Source: Catenaria anguillulae PL171
Lineage: Eukaryota; Blastocladiomycota; Blastocladiomycetes; Blastocladiales; Catenariaceae
Direction: 5' to 3'
DNA: 64,000 nucleotides
Assembly (NCBI GenBank): GCA_002102555.1
Contig: MCFL01000020.1
Coordinates: 248,001 to 312,000 of the forward strand
In this document: piece after piece, positions 1 through 11,800 of the stretch
Layout of the letters: every line of letters starts with the position of its first letter
Position numbering within the stretch: position 1 is the stretch's first letter
The notes under the pieces: generated by a model
Seen by the model: the letters and a program-made list of their open reading frames with translations, nothing else
Database searches by the model: none
Told to the model about the DNA's origin: nothing
Translations under genes and position numbers: made by a program

Positions 1-403
1 AACGGCCGCAGCCATCTGGATTCTGTCATATGCGCATGCAACGGGGAATGGCTGCACTGAAGGCTGCCACGAATCCGTTTGCCGTTCCAGTCTAACTCTA
101 AACCCGAACTTGGTTCCACACCCTGAGTGGCACTGCCACAGGTCTGGTCTGGGCGGTCTGGCCGGGCTCGCTGACAGGTCTGGTTCCCCCTCATTCCTCA
201 TGACATGTCCAGAATTCAACATTACTCTGGCCTCTCTCATGCCTGATACAATTCAGACAGAACTCGATGCATATTGCGTACCCCGTGCAACCCTCACTGA
301 ATTCACCGCGCTCAAGCAACATCTCTCTTTACCATCGATATCGATCTTTGCACTCTCTTTTGCACCGCATCCAGTCCTGTTCGGTCTTTCATCTTGAAGC
401 ACC
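1..403. other. Left edge, upstream flank of the first gene
   Basis: No gene supported. The short open frames here have no recognisable domains and overlap each other. The last part is presumably the promoter and 5' UTR of the gene that starts at 404. Confidence 0.5.
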
Positions 404-1682
404 ATGTCCACCGCCGCAAAAACCGTCTATATCGACCTGGGCACTCAAGGAACCCCAGAATTTCAAACTGAGCACACAACAGACTGCCCAGGGGACTCGT
501 TCGTCAACCGCTTCGACATTTCCGTGCTATCCAGCTCTGGAAAAGAGTATCCATTTGGCCTCCAAGTGTACTGCTCGGATGGATCACCTGCAAAGCCGAT
601 GCGATACTCGGCCGTCCCCGATTCAGGTATCTCAAACGACGACATCAAGCAAGTCCAAGGCCCAGCTGTTGCGTCAGGAATCGACGACTTGGCTGTCCGG
701 TATTCCAAGGATGGGTTGTGGATCAGTCAAATTGGATACGCCGGCATCACAGTGCCTTCGACAATCGGCCAGGGGAATCGGAATGACCTGGTTTGGCGGC
801 AATCGACGTTGGAGGAGACAGGTGTGGGCAGCGGTTGTAAACTCAAAGGTCTCCAAATGTGGACGGCAGACGGATGGATTGACAGGCGTATGCATTTTCT
901 TCTCTTGTTTGTATTCATAGTTTCCTTTACGCATCTGACATTCGCCTGCACTGCATTGATTGTATGCAGTCCGCCTCTCCTTTGCCTGCCCGATATCAGC
1001 TCAGCCAACTGCATCGACATCTCGCGCCAATGACTCCCTCGTACCAACACCCGTTTCCCAGTCCGGCACTTTCAATACCCAGTCAATACCCACAACCACC
1101 ACACTCACCATTGGATCCGGCGCGCAACTCACCACATTTGTCACGGTCGCCACTCCCGGCGTCCCGCTGCCACCCATCACGCTTACATTACCCGGCGGGA
1201 CTCCCGTTATTGTCACCCAACTGCCTGGCTCAGTCGTCCTCTCGACCATTCTCGCCACGCGCGACGCACCCGCCGGCCCCTCGGGTCCGTCCGACGGACT
1301 GCTCATTGCACTCATCATTGCACTCAGCCTTTTGTCTGCGGCGCTCGCGGCGCTGCTCATGTACATTCGCATGCGGGTCAACAACAAGCCGCCAACCAAG
1401 AAGCAACCGCCATTGCCCATGGAGCTCGCCGATATGCAGAGTCCGTCACCAGTGACGGTGCCACTGGATGCACCATGGGCGCCGATGGGCGATGTGGATC
1501 CGCCTGCGTATTTGGTTGTTGCGATTCCTGAGGCTGGGCCCGTTGATAATGTGCCGCAGGACTTGGTGGGAACGGAAAGACGGCGAATGCCAGACAAGAA
1601 GAGCGGTGAGGACGGTGCGGATCCCGTGGAGGATGAGGACTTGTATCTCCCTTGTACATCGAGTTTGGCGCTAAAGCGGTGA
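404..1682 (+). CDS. PPxY-tailed single-pass membrane protein, family member 1 of 7
   Basis: Predicted 398-residue surface protein of unknown function. Exons are 404-887 and 970-1682. The intron (888-969, donor GTATGC, phase 1) sits where five paralogues at 15-25 kb also have theirs. Residues 1 to about 160 form the family's N-terminal domain (SFVNRFD, LQVYCS and GCKLKGLQ motifs, ending in a FACP motif after the splice). A Ser/Thr/Pro-rich stalk follows, then a transmembrane helix at about 271-294, a basic stop-transfer segment, and a cytoplasmic tail with PPAY at 339-342 inside DVDPPAYLVVAIP. There is no N-terminal signal peptide, so the central helix probably acts as reverse signal anchor (N outside, C inside by charge). 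This is the outlying copy, about 14 kb from the rest. Function is not known; a recognition or adhesion receptor is inference. Confidence 0.85.
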
Positions 1683-1873
1683 TATGGTGTCACTTTCAAT
1701 CATTTTGTACATATTTCCCTTACACATATCAACATACATGTCTCCCTTTTTCTTGTGCTGGATCAATCGCAGGTTGAGAAAAGGTGAGTACGGGTACATT
1801 TGAGATGTGAGAGACAGTTACGAGAGTGGCACTTACAAAAATCACGAAACAAAACAAAAAGTAAACAACCGAC

Positions 1874-3655
1874 TTACGCGGTCGTCGGAGTGGGGGTAGC
1901 GGGCACCGTCGTCGTGGTCGTCGACGACGCGGCAGCAGTGGTGGTGGCCGAAGGAGTGGCAGTCACAGTCGTGGTCGTGGTTGCCGCGGGAACGGCCAAG
2001 TTGCGCGGGGCCGCAAACTTGAACGTGGGAAGGCAGACGTTGCACCACTTGCACTCGACTGTCTTGCGGCCCGTGGTCCACAACGAGTAGTCTTGCTCGG
2101 GCTTGCCAAAGGCAGTCACCTTGGCGGCAATCTCGTTCTTGTGGAACATGCCAAACGCAACATCGCCTTGCTTGCACCGGTTCGTCTGAGCATCACCGGC
2201 AACGCCAACCACATTGTCCATGGCACCTTGCACCTTGAAGTCACCTGCAAACATGACGTTGCCCGCAAGCGTAATCTTGGGCACAATGTGTGCAGAAAGA
2301 GCGGCACCAACGTTGGCGGGCAGACCGCGCGGCATGTGCGGGTTGACCTTGGGCTTGGCGGTTGCAGAGAAGGTGGGCTTGTTGCGGAAACCGGTCGCGG
2401 TCATGAGCAAGTTGAAGGGAAGCTGCGCATCAAAGCCAGCAGTGGCGCCAAAGCCGGTGCCGTCCGAGGTGGCAACAGAGTAGGAGACGGAAGCCTCAAG
2501 CGACAACTCGGGCTCGAGACGGAAAAACTTCTTGACAGTGATCGGGTTGAATGACGTCTTCGCGACCTTGGCGGCAAGGTTGACGGCGGCATTGTTCTTG
2601 GTCGCGGGCGTCGAGATCTCGGCGTCCAGGTTCATGGCCAGGTTGCCCTCCACGCCCATGGTGAAGTTCATGACCTTGAAAGGGTTCCCTTGGAGCGAAA
2701 CAACAAGGCCGACGGTGCCCTGAGCGTAGCAGTTGACGCACGCAGCCTCGCCAATCTGGTCCTTGCCGACGAGCTTGATGCGAGGTTGAACGACCGACTT
2801 GGTGGCCGCATTGTAGTTGACGCCAACAGCAACTTGGTTACCCGAAACGGCCGTCTTGAGGAAATCAAACAGACCGCGGCGGTCGAGCTTGGTTCCGTTG
2901 GTCGCCGGCGCAGCGTATTGGGCCACCTGAATGTCGTACTCCTCAATCAAGTCCTTGCGGGACTCGGGCACAGTCTCGATCACAAACTCGTACTCGCCCT
3001 GCTTGTACACGGCCTTTGCGCCTTCGGCAACGGCACGCGCCAAGTGGTCACCACACGAGTCGACACCTTCGACTCCCTGCAACAGGATGGCCGTGCCAGG
3101 CTTGCCCCAGGCGGCAGCCATGGCCGCGGCCGCATCGGCCGTCTTGGCGGTCACCTTCATGGGCGTGGCGCCATCGGCACGGGTGCATGCGACCTTGGCA
3201 ATGTGCTCGGCAAAGTTGGCAAGGTTGATGGCGGGGCGGGTGGTGCGGATCTTGCAATCGGCGTGCACAACGACATCTTGCTGTGAGTTGGGCTTGGGAA
3301 CGTGCTCGGCGTACCGGGCACGGACCTCTTGCACGGGCTGGTAGTCCTTGCGAGGCACAGGGACGGGGTGGAGGACGACGGGCGAGGGCTTGGGGCGGGC
3401 GGCATACGCGACGGGCTGTTGTACCACAGGTGTGCATGGGGAAATGTCAGTTTTGCTGCCGATTGGTGCGTGGGAAAGTGGCAAGCGGACCTCAGTGGCA
3501 GGAGCAGGGGCGGCAGCAACCTTCTTCTTGTGGCAACGCTTCTTGGTCGCGGCGGGACCGTAGGCGTACGAAGCGTCAACTGAGCTGGCCGCCAGGGCAA
3601 GCTGCAAGAGGACGGCAATGGCAAGGATGCGGAGAATGGAAGATGAGCGAGCCAT
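1874..3655 (-). CDS. Large secreted protein with Thr-rich C terminus, unknown function
   Basis: Single-exon, 593 residues. The first about 22 residues are a clear signal peptide (hydrophobic run ending in ALA/ASS). A Lys/Arg- and Pro-rich segment follows, with a possible Kex2-type dibasic site (LDRRGLF) near residue 260. The next about 280 residues look beta-rich, with two Cys pairs (CVNCYAQG and CKWCNVC). The end is a low-complexity TTTTTVTATP-type tail of the kind found O-glycosylated in fungal wall proteins. The layout vaguely resembles fungal secreted DUF7223-type proteins, but I cannot confirm that. The stop codon lies inside a good donor (GC then GTAAGT), so an alternative spliced C terminus is conceivable. 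Convergent with the membrane protein ending at 1682. Confidence 0.8.
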   Translation of the reverse strand: MARSSSILRILAIAVLLQLALAASSVDASYAYGPAATKKRCHKKKVAAAPAPATEVRLPLSHAPIGSKTDISPCTPVVQQPVAYAARPKPSPVVLHPVPVPRKDYQPVQEVRARYAEHVPKPNSQQDVVVHADCKIRTTRPAINLANFAEHIAKVACTRADGATPMKVTAKTADAAAAMAAAWGKPGTAILLQGVEGVDSCGDHLARAVAEGAKAVYKQGEYEFVIETVPESRKDLIEEYDIQVAQYAAPATNGTKLDRRGLFDFLKTAVSGNQVAVGVNYNAATKSVVQPRIKLVGKDQIGEAACVNCYAQGTVGLVVSLQGNPFKVMNFTMGVEGNLAMNLDAEISTPATKNNAAVNLAAKVAKTSFNPITVKKFFRLEPELSLEASVSYSVATSDGTGFGATAGFDAQLPFNLLMTATGFRNKPTFSATAKPKVNPHMPRGLPANVGAALSAHIVPKITLAGNVMFAGDFKVQGAMDNVVGVAGDAQTNRCKQGDVAFGMFHKNEIAAKVTAFGKPEQDYSLWTTGRKTVECKWCNVCLPTFKFAAPRNLAVPAATTTTTVTATPSATTTAAASSTTTTTVPATPTPTTA

Positions 3656-4099
3656 GGTGTCAAGATCCGATCAGGTTGTGGTGGATTTGGATTGGAAGTG
3701 CGTCTACGATGTAAGGGTCTATGGAGGCAGGCACGAGAGGATATCGTGTCGTAGTGCTGGATCTATTGTGACAAGTTGCTGACGGTGAAAGTTGAAAGGT
3801 GAATGACAGAAAGTCAAGGTGGGAATGGCCGAGTTATATCCCAATCCGCAACGTGGACAGTTGAGTGAAGCCAGACCGCCACTTGCCAGCTGTGTGCACG
3901 CAGTGTAAACTTACCAACCTCTCCCTGCAATCCTGCGTCAGGATGAAAGGGATCATGTGCCTCGATGCGGTCACAGCGTGCACGCACACCCTTACTGAGT
4001 TATTTCAGGGTAGATTTCGAGTCACCCAATCAGACTGTTGCTTTGGGCGGAATAAATTTCACAATAACGTTGACTTTGCCTCATCAACACGCACGCAAG

Positions 4100-4115
4100 C
4101 TTGCTTGCAAGCAAG
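4100..4115. repeat. Perfect 16-bp palindrome
   Basis: CTTGCTTGCAAGCAAG reads the same on both strands. It lies in an intergenic region and is partly overlapped by a second palindrome (GCAAGCTTGC). It could be a dimeric factor site or chance. Confidence 0.7.
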
Positions 4116-4500
4116 GGCGCCATATCAGATGACGTCTGGGACTCTTGGAACGCTGCCCAGCCGGATGGAAACGTCTGAACCAGAAGCTAATCCTCCATAC
4201 ATGTCTCACTTGCTTCTCGGTTCAATTCACACTTGTGTAAACAAAACACGTCACGACGTCAACCGCGAACAAAAACAGGCACAAGAATGAAGCACGTGCG
4301 ACTGGCAAGCCTCTTCAAGCCAACACAGCTTGGCCAAGCCAAATCCATTGTTCCCCTAGTTCGCAAGCGGCGGCTTGATTCGTTTCATAAAAGATTCACC
4401 GATGGCTGCAGCCCACAGCTGCAACGTTAGCGTTGACTTGAAATCGGCAGAACATGCAGCGGAGATATGTAGTGCGCCATGACTCGCTGGGTCAAGGCAC

Positions 4501-4528
4501 GGAAGGATGGAAGGATGAAAGGATGGGG
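4501..4528. repeat. GGATG(A)AA short tandem repeat
   Basis: About three imperfect copies of GGATGGAA/GGATGAAA in a row. A simple microsatellite-like tract with no other signal. Confidence 0.6.
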
Positions 4529-5320
4529 ATGAGCATTACGAAGCAAGCTGGCGAGCATCCTTGTCCAAAGCAGCAAGTCCGACCAATCTCGCCAAAAACA
4601 GTCAGGATCAAATGCTTCTTTTCCTGTCCGCCGTTGGAAAAGCTCCCAGTACACCAAGCATGCAGTCGACAAGGATTCATGGCTTCCCATCCGCGCTTTT
4701 CCTTGTTATCTCACATTGATCACAATGCAGAGGCGATGACCGATGTAGTGCCCAATGACCAAGTCAATCAAATACGATTCCCACAATCTGCACGGTTACA
4801 CGCGTTGTCAGCCTCTCACAACTCTGCTGGAAAATGAGCACATTCTGGCGCTTTTGGCGTATGCCAAAGTCGCGCGCAATCGACCATTGCAGGACGACTC
4901 ACGACTGGGTCTTTCGCAAATGAGCTGGGCCAGTGCCATATGTCCAAGTACGTGTGTTGAGTGACCTGGCTTCCGAATGTACATTGCAGTGACAATGCCC
5001 TGAACGTACCCAACGACACGACACGACCCCCCGCAAGCCCAGCGGCACCAATTCATACCTGGCGCCTTTCTTCCGAATAGACACTGTGGCGCTCTCAGCC
5101 GCAACCAACTGACCAGTTCCTATGAGTCAGGAGTCAGTTAACAAGAGTGGGATAAGGTTTGCTTTCCCCGTTCACAAGGTGTGTGACAGTGAGAAACCTG
5201 TGAGGACCGCACACAAAGCACAAAAGGAGACCGCATCTCCTAGCACCAGTTTGAATCGCGCTCTGACTGCAGCCCTCAACGCATCGCTCTACCTACTCCT
5301 ACCTACTCAACAACAGCAAA

Positions 5321-6266
5321 ATGGACGCGAATTATCAACAGTTCGTCTCGAATCAATCGCGGAACTCATGTCTGAGTGTCTACCTGCAGTCTCGCTGACT
5401 TACGCATCCTCATGCCTCCAGGTCTCAGCAACAGCAGCAGCCCGTGGCTCAACAGCCTGCTGGGCAGCAAGTCCCGACGCCATATCAACCTCAGGCTGCG
5501 ACGTTGAACCCTCATCAAGAGCAGCCACAAGCACCCCAAAATGTTCCCGCGTCGTATCCTCCCCCTGCCCAGCAAGCTCAAGGCCCGGTGCAGCCATCAC
5601 CTGCGCAACCCTCCTCTGACGTTCCCACAAAAGCCAAGGAGTTTGATATCAAAGATTTCCACAAATGTGCGTGTGCGCCTCTTGTCATGAGCGACGCGTT
5701 CTCGCGATCCTTTTCCCACGTTCTTGCTTGTTCTAAACACAACTTCCTTGACGGTGTCAGACATCACGAAGCAAGTTGCGCTTGGTATCGCAGGTGTCAT
5801 GCTCCTCTTCTCTGTCATTGGCGTCATCACCTCCATCAACGATATCAGCACCGTCAGCTCGGCCATCGACTCTGTTTTCCCGTTCCGCACCTCGTTTGCG
5901 GACAACTCGCCCTTCAGCGCCGCGGCCAGTTCTGTCCGGGCCGAGCTGGAGCGTCTCCGGATTTACTTGTTCATTAATCTTGCGGCAAACCTTTTGCAAG
6001 CACTTGTTTCCGGTGCGGGTTTGCTGGCGATTCTGAAAAACTTGCCTGCCACGCACAAGCTCTACCTGTACGGGTCGGGCGCATTGGTCGTCCTCAGGGT
6101 TGTTCTCTTGTTCTTGCTCCGTGTCAATGGCCTGTCCATTTTCACCATGCTCTTGAATGCCGCCATCCTATACGCGATTTGGGTATACCAGGGCAAGATT
6201 GAGGCAAGTGTTGCCGACGCGCCCAAGGAGCCAACGCCAAACGAGTCGACCGAGATGACGGCTTGA
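5321..6266 (+). CDS. Four-helix membrane protein with Gln/Pro-rich N terminus
   Basis: Proposed 256-residue protein in three exons: 5321-5340, 5422-5666 and 5761-6266. The first intron uses a GTTCGT donor and has a CTGAC branch-like site; the second has a GTGCGT donor. Both junction phases (2 and 1) fit. Residues 1-85 are hydrophilic and rich in Gln, Pro and Ala, likely cytosolic. Four hydrophobic helices follow at about 93-113, 156-180, 189-209 and 213-230, with a long loop between the first two. The C terminus is short and acidic. The topology is MARVEL- or tetraspan-like, but I recognise no specific family. The first helix and its SINDIS sequence loosely recall the four tetraspan paralogues at 40-44 kb. 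The 20-nt first exon is the least certain part. Confidence 0.7.
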
Positions 6267-6778
6267 GATCACGCTTGTCTCTACATGGATTGTTTTTTTT
6301 TTCTTTGCTTTTGTCGGTTGCTGTTGAGTTTGTTTGTTTTTCAAGGTTTATGTTGGTTGTGTTGTCGGCGCAAAGCAAAGCAATGGTACATGCCCCCTGC
6401 AACGCAGCCTCATTGGATGGCCAGCAAATTGTCCCATTACAATACAAGACGTACCGATACCAAAACATCCAAAATCAATTCAAGTCCAATCGAAACGAGC
6501 ATGGTGGTACATACCAACTTGAAGATGGGGGGCCTCAAACGGCAGGTGGGACGCGCGTGGTGCCCGATCGCCTCTGGTTGGCTTCCATGAATAATTATCG
6601 TTCTCAATGAAGATCAAGAGTCAGGTAAGTAAATATTCAAGTATGCAACTAAAACTGTGGGTGTTTTGAAGAGGCTCGATAGAGATCCTTAAAATATTCG
6701 TGGTTTCTCCTGGCTACGTATCTCTGTCCCGTCTGGCAGAAACAGCGCACTGGCACTCCATGAAACCATACGCTCTCT
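6267..6778. other. Intergenic, no gene seen
   Basis: 3' UTR of the four-helix protein (T-rich tract near 6286-6340) and promoter of the ankyrin-like gene. No supported coding sequence. Confidence 0.5.
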
Positions 6779-8629
6779 ATGCTGATGCCTTCGCAACCAA
6801 CGCTGCACATGGCTGTCTTGGAGCCCATCCTGTCGTTGGCAGCCCGCTCCGCTGCTAACCGACGAGACTCGTCGGCGGCTTCCCCTTTGAGCTCGCTCGT
6901 GCAATTACTGCTGGTTCTGCCGCACCGCAATGTTCCTGCCATTCTCAGATTTGCCCTGCTTGCCGCCGGAATCAGCGTGCAGCCCGACCCGGCTCCTGCT
7001 GGCGTCCCCGCATCCCCCGCGACTCCGACTCGGACCTCCCTCTTCGACCGATTTGTCCAAGACGTTCTCGGATCCGCTGACGCCGCCAATGATGGCCAGC
7101 GATTCACTTGGTACATGGGCCAGATCGTGCCACTCATTCTCGAGCACCCGGGCACGTTTGATCGTTTGTTTCTCTGGACCGTGGCCAAGAACGGCCATCT
7201 GCACACGGTCGAGTGGCTGCACAACCATCATGACGTTCGGCCGGTCTTGGTTGCGCATGCAGATGCAGTGCTCGGTGGTGCATCGCGCGGCGGTCACTTG
7301 TTAATATTGAATTACTGGCAAGCACAAGGTCTTCCGGTAATGGCTGCTTTCACGCATGTCGTCGCTCAGCACGTTGGGATTGGTGGGCATGTCAGTGTTG
7401 CACAATGGTGGCACGCGCATCACCTTGCGGGTCGTCGGGTCGGGGTGCAGGCGGAGGCGGCTTGGCCCCTGCCGCAGATGCAAGTAGCAGGGCAGGCTGC
7501 GTTCGACTCGGGCAACGTTGCGCTTTTCGATTGGCTCTGCACCACGTATGGTGATCGAATCTTTCCAAGCCTTTTCGCCGGCGGGATTTGGATGCGGGCC
7601 AGCGACCTGGGACACGTCTCGCTTTTGGATTGGGCGCTTGGCAGATCGATCCCGCTCCCACGTCATACCGACAACCATGACCTCCGACTCCCGCGGCCCA
7701 TGGATCTAGCAAGCAGGGCTGGCCGTTTGGACGTGCTTGATTGGTGGAACAGAGCGCCAATGGACGCGAGGGAAAAGTTATTCCTGTACTCGCATCGCGC
7801 CATGGAGGCGGCGAGTGCCGCAGGTCGAGTCGACGTTCTCGATTGGTGGCTTCATTCAGGACTGGAGCTCGCGTTCACGCCCCATGCCGTTCAAGTCGCC
7901 ATTGACAATGGTCACTCTCGTGTGGTCCAATGGTGGCATCGCACTTGCCCGCAATACAAGCACGTTCGATTTGGCGGTGGCCGTCAGAACGAGCACAACA
8001 ACCACTTGATTCCCAAGCACCCAATTACCCTCGCCGCGTTTGGTCAACTCCAATGGATCAAGACGCACTGTCCATCGTTTGACATTGTGTGCGCGTTTGA
8101 CGCAGCCATTGCTGCCGCGCGATTCGGCCACGTGAACGTGTTGGAAGAGTATTACCCATTTGAGCTCATGTACATGTTGTGCAGCGGCCCTCCGGAATGG
8201 GTGCCGTCGGTGGCTGCTCAGCACGGCCAGCTGGGCGTCCTGCAGTGGTGGTTCCGGCGTAATCAAGACGACTGTCCAGATGCCCTCGGCGCTTACGACA
8301 ATGTGGGTCGTGGGACGACGGGCAGCGGCATGTCAGGACGGGTCCTAGGTGCTTGCCGCCATGCCGCTGTGGTGGGAGGTCATGCGCACGTCCTCGAGTG
8401 GTTGCTTGCACATCCAATGGTCCAATTTGACCTGACCCACGATGGCGAGTACGTTGTCAACATGCGCAAAGGCATGGTGCTTCATGCGCTGAAAGAGGGA
8501 CATGTCAAGTGTCTTGACGTCATGTTCAGTGTCGAAATGGTGTTCCCGTCCATAACACAAGGTCTCGATATGGATTCACTTCCTGAGGTTAGTCGAGAGT
8601 GGTGGAGTCGGCACTTTCCTGACGCTTGA
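6779..8629 (+). CDS. Ankyrin-like WW-rich repeat protein
   Basis: Intronless, 616 residues, no signal peptide or membrane segment. After an N-terminal helical part (ILRFALLAAG), the protein is built from degenerate ankyrin-type repeats of about 30-50 residues with cores such as HTVEWLHNH, HVSLLDWALG, RLDVLDWWNR, RVDVLDWWLH, HSRVVQWWH and GQLGVLQWWF. The Trp-Trp pair after a VLDWW or VVQWW core is the hallmark of a large expanded family that I associate with blastocladiomycete and chytrid genomes. Ankyrin repeats mediate protein binding; the partner is unknown. A decayed relative lies at 37.8-39.35 kb. It ends tail to tail with the HECT ligase, 216 nt apart. Confidence 0.85.
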   Translation: MLMPSQPTLHMAVLEPILSLAARSAANRRDSSAASPLSSLVQLLLVLPHRNVPAILRFALLAAGISVQPDPAPAGVPASPATPTRTSLFDRFVQDVLGSADAANDGQRFTWYMGQIVPLILEHPGTFDRLFLWTVAKNGHLHTVEWLHNHHDVRPVLVAHADAVLGGASRGGHLLILNYWQAQGLPVMAAFTHVVAQHVGIGGHVSVAQWWHAHHLAGRRVGVQAEAAWPLPQMQVAGQAAFDSGNVALFDWLCTTYGDRIFPSLFAGGIWMRASDLGHVSLLDWALGRSIPLPRHTDNHDLRLPRPMDLASRAGRLDVLDWWNRAPMDAREKLFLYSHRAMEAASAAGRVDVLDWWLHSGLELAFTPHAVQVAIDNGHSRVVQWWHRTCPQYKHVRFGGGRQNEHNNHLIPKHPITLAAFGQLQWIKTHCPSFDIVCAFDAAIAAARFGHVNVLEEYYPFELMYMLCSGPPEWVPSVAAQHGQLGVLQWWFRRNQDDCPDALGAYDNVGRGTTGSGMSGRVLGACRHAAVVGGHAHVLEWLLAHPMVQFDLTHDGEYVVNMRKGMVLHALKEGHVKCLDVMFSVEMVFPSITQGLDMDSLPEVSREWWSRHFPDA

Positions 8630-8845
8630 TTCAATTGCTTTGTAAGTTGTCGATTTCTTTGTCCAAAACTAAAAAGAGAGTCATTCTTGATACATTTCAA
8701 CCCGCCTCCAACAAACACTTGAGAGTCGCGATTGAAGAAAACAAACAGAAGAGGGGAATCAATACAACAGAGGTCTGTACACACACACGGACACCAGGTA
8801 GCGAAAGCGGATGTGCGGTATTGCACCAGCAACTTACATGCATGC

Positions 8846-11800
8846 TTACGACAAATGGAAACTTCCCTGCCCTTCAGCCATTGCCATCCTCATCCGCTGA
8901 TCCAACAACTCTCGCGACGAATACGATGGCATCTTGAGATAATTGGCGCATGTCATAACCGACGGCAAGTACGTGTCAGGATTGGGCGCCGACCGGTGCA
9001 CCACCGTAAACTTTGGCCTCAGCGCCTTCCATCCACCGAGCGGCAACCTTGGCGCGCCCGTCAAAAAGGTCAGGAACGTGCGCCGGTCGCTTGCGGGCAA
9101 GGCCACCATCCAGTCGACAAGCCAGCGCACGGCGGGCGAGTCGAGCGAGTATCCATGGTCGGCTTGCATCCCGCCGGGACTGAGAAGCGCCTGGTGTGTC
9201 CAGTACTGATTGTCCTCGGTTGCAGAACCCGAGAAGAGAGTGAGGAGCTCGTCGGCGGAAAAGAGCGAGGCGAGCGGGGCAACAGGCAAAACACGCTCAA
9301 ACCCGAGGCGCACGCAACGCGCGGCAGCACCCAAACCCTCCACGCCAGCGACGCGATCGGCCACCAATGCAACGTAACGACGGGCATCCTCGGCAGTATT
9401 GACGGGCACGTCTTCGCCACCGGGAATCAAGGGCTTGCCGTCGTACTCGAAATGCAAATGCAGCGCGCTAGGATCGGACATGTCGAGCACGGCTTGCATT
9501 GACTTGGCGACCACGGGATCAACGGCACGCAAGCCGTCCATGTCCGCTGCTGACGGCTGCTGCGAAAAGACCAGCTTGAGGAAAGCCGGGTGGAGCGGAA
9601 CGTCCACGGTCCGATCGTCCATGAGCGCCTTGGCCATGACCTGCCCCAGCAAAAACAAAATGTGCGCATGCGTCAACTTGTCCTTTGGCACCATCTTCTT
9701 GTCCACCTGCGGCTTTTCGCTCTCGGCCCGAACCTGATCCACTTCGGCATCGGTGACACTGGCGCCGCGTGGCAACAAGAACGGCACCGCCGCCGTTTGC
9801 CACAAATCCTTGCGATTCGCAATCTCTTGCACGGTAAGCGAATAAAACTCGAGAGTCGGCCCCAAACCCGTACCGACTTCACCACGGTACTCGATTTCGA
9901 GCATGGAGTATTCGGCACCAAACAGGTCAAATGTGCGGTACGCTGACGAGAGAATGTGCGGGCGGTCGATGCGAACCTTTTGGCGCGGAATCTTGCCAAG
10001 GCGCGCGGCTTGAGGGGCGACTCGCAGCAAGCACCGGGCATACCCAAGGCAGTGGCACGCATAGTAGTGGCGGCGGGTCGCGAAGGGGACGAGGAAACGC
10101 CATGACGACATGCCGGAATCTTGTTGTTCTTGATGATTCGCCGCGGAATCGGTAGGGGGCCTTGATAAAGGGAAATGACCTTGGACCACAGCCGCCAGCC
10201 ACTCTGGCTGCGATTGCGTGCTCGCCAGCAACACTTGGTTCATCTGCCGTTGCACGTGCCTGACCAGTGCTGCACTTGGCCGTGCACCCAAACCATGGTA
10301 CTGCGCATTAAGGCGTGCGGCACACTCAAGCAATGCACACATGGGCGCGGCAACCGCTTCCGACTTTGCCAGCTCTTCCCCCACCTGTTGCTGCTCTTTG
10401 GCGGCCGCGTCCGCAGGCGCCTTGTCCTTGGCCACCACCTGGAACCGGAATTGCTTGCGAAACACGTCCTCGGTCGGGCACACTGTCACGGGCTTGCCGT
10501 CAGCCTTGCACTTTTCGCGATGCAGCTTCTGAACATGCTCCCACAGCGGTCGGAACACGGCGTCGTCCAATTCGAGCGCCCGGCCGTCGTGCGTAATGAC
10601 CCACTTTGCCATATCGATGCCGAGCGACCGGTACACGTCGCGCACGCGCGCAACGGCTTGGATCTGGAACGGGCCCATCTCGACCACCTGCTCCACCTCT
10701 TCTTGTGCTGCCGTGGTCGGCGCATCTTCGCCAGAAGCGAGTTGGTCGGAGGGAATGATGGGCGTCGTCGGCGGCTCAATCTGCGCACCGTCCAAGTCGG
10801 GCACGGCCTCGGTCGCTTGCGACTCTTGCTGTGTCTCGGAGCCGTGCCCGCCCGCATACTCTGCATGCTCGTCGTCGTCTTCGGCCTCGCTTGCGGACGC
10901 TGGCAGCACGTCGTGCATTGCAATGTCGCCGTCCCCGTCAATGCCCGCATCAAACTCGTCATCCATCTCCCCGTCCTCGTCCATTTGCACATCCGGGGAA
11001 TGATGATGGTCGTCATCCTCATCCTCTTCGTCCTCGTCGTCCTCGTGATGGTCATCCTCGCTCTCAACCTCCGACTGCACCATCTCTCCATCTGCGCCTC
11101 CTGGTCCACCTGTCCCAGCCGCCGCACGGCCAATGCCGCCAAACGCAACCCCCATTCCCATCCTGTCTGCAACCGCCACGGGAGCAACCACATTGACACG
11201 CACCCCCACAAGCACAATCTCGGGCGTCACCTCGCCACTTGCCCCGCCCTGTGAACTGACGAGCGCGCCGCCCGGTCCACGCAACGACACGCGCGGATCA
11301 AACACGAGCGGCAGTTGTGTCAAATGCCGTGCAATGAGCACGTGAATGTGGGAGTGTGCAGCGTGCACGTCCTCGGGCGTCAACGTTGTGGGTACCGCGC
11401 ACGCCGTGGGCGACTGAACCCAGGGCAAGTGCATAAACTCCCAGGCGGTCAGGTCAGCGATCCGAGCCGTACTTGAGGACAATGGCGCCGGTGGCGCGTC
11501 AATGCGAACAGAGCGTTTCTTTGCTGGTGCCGTGGTCGTGGACGTAGGCGACTTTGGGGACTCTGGCGACACTTGCTTGACCTCCTTTGTCATTGTCTCT
11601 TCTTGCTGTTCATCCACAACCTCGGCCAACCCATGCCTCCGACACCGCTCGGGCTCGGCATCCACCAGCACAAGCGGCAGCGCGTGGTCCTTTGGCACCG
11701 TCCCGCGCGCAATGGCCGCAATCACCCGATCAATCAACCCGGGCGACACGACCTGTGCGCCGGCATTTCCGGCCTGAACCGCGCGCTGAACCACGTGCAG

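Larger units (their letters stand above)
3656..5320. other. Gene-poor interval, 1.7 kb
   Basis: Divergent promoter space for the secreted protein (left) and the four-helix protein (right). Only short unsupported frames are seen. It contains a perfect 16-bp palindrome at 4100-4115 and a GGATGGAA-type short repeat at 4501-4528. Confidence 0.5.

Noticed and set aside
10175-11254. Long plus-strand open frame (359 codons) opposite the HECT gene
   Set aside because: Antisense shadow of GC-rich coding sequence; low-complexity composition and no domain, while the minus strand has clear HECT homology.
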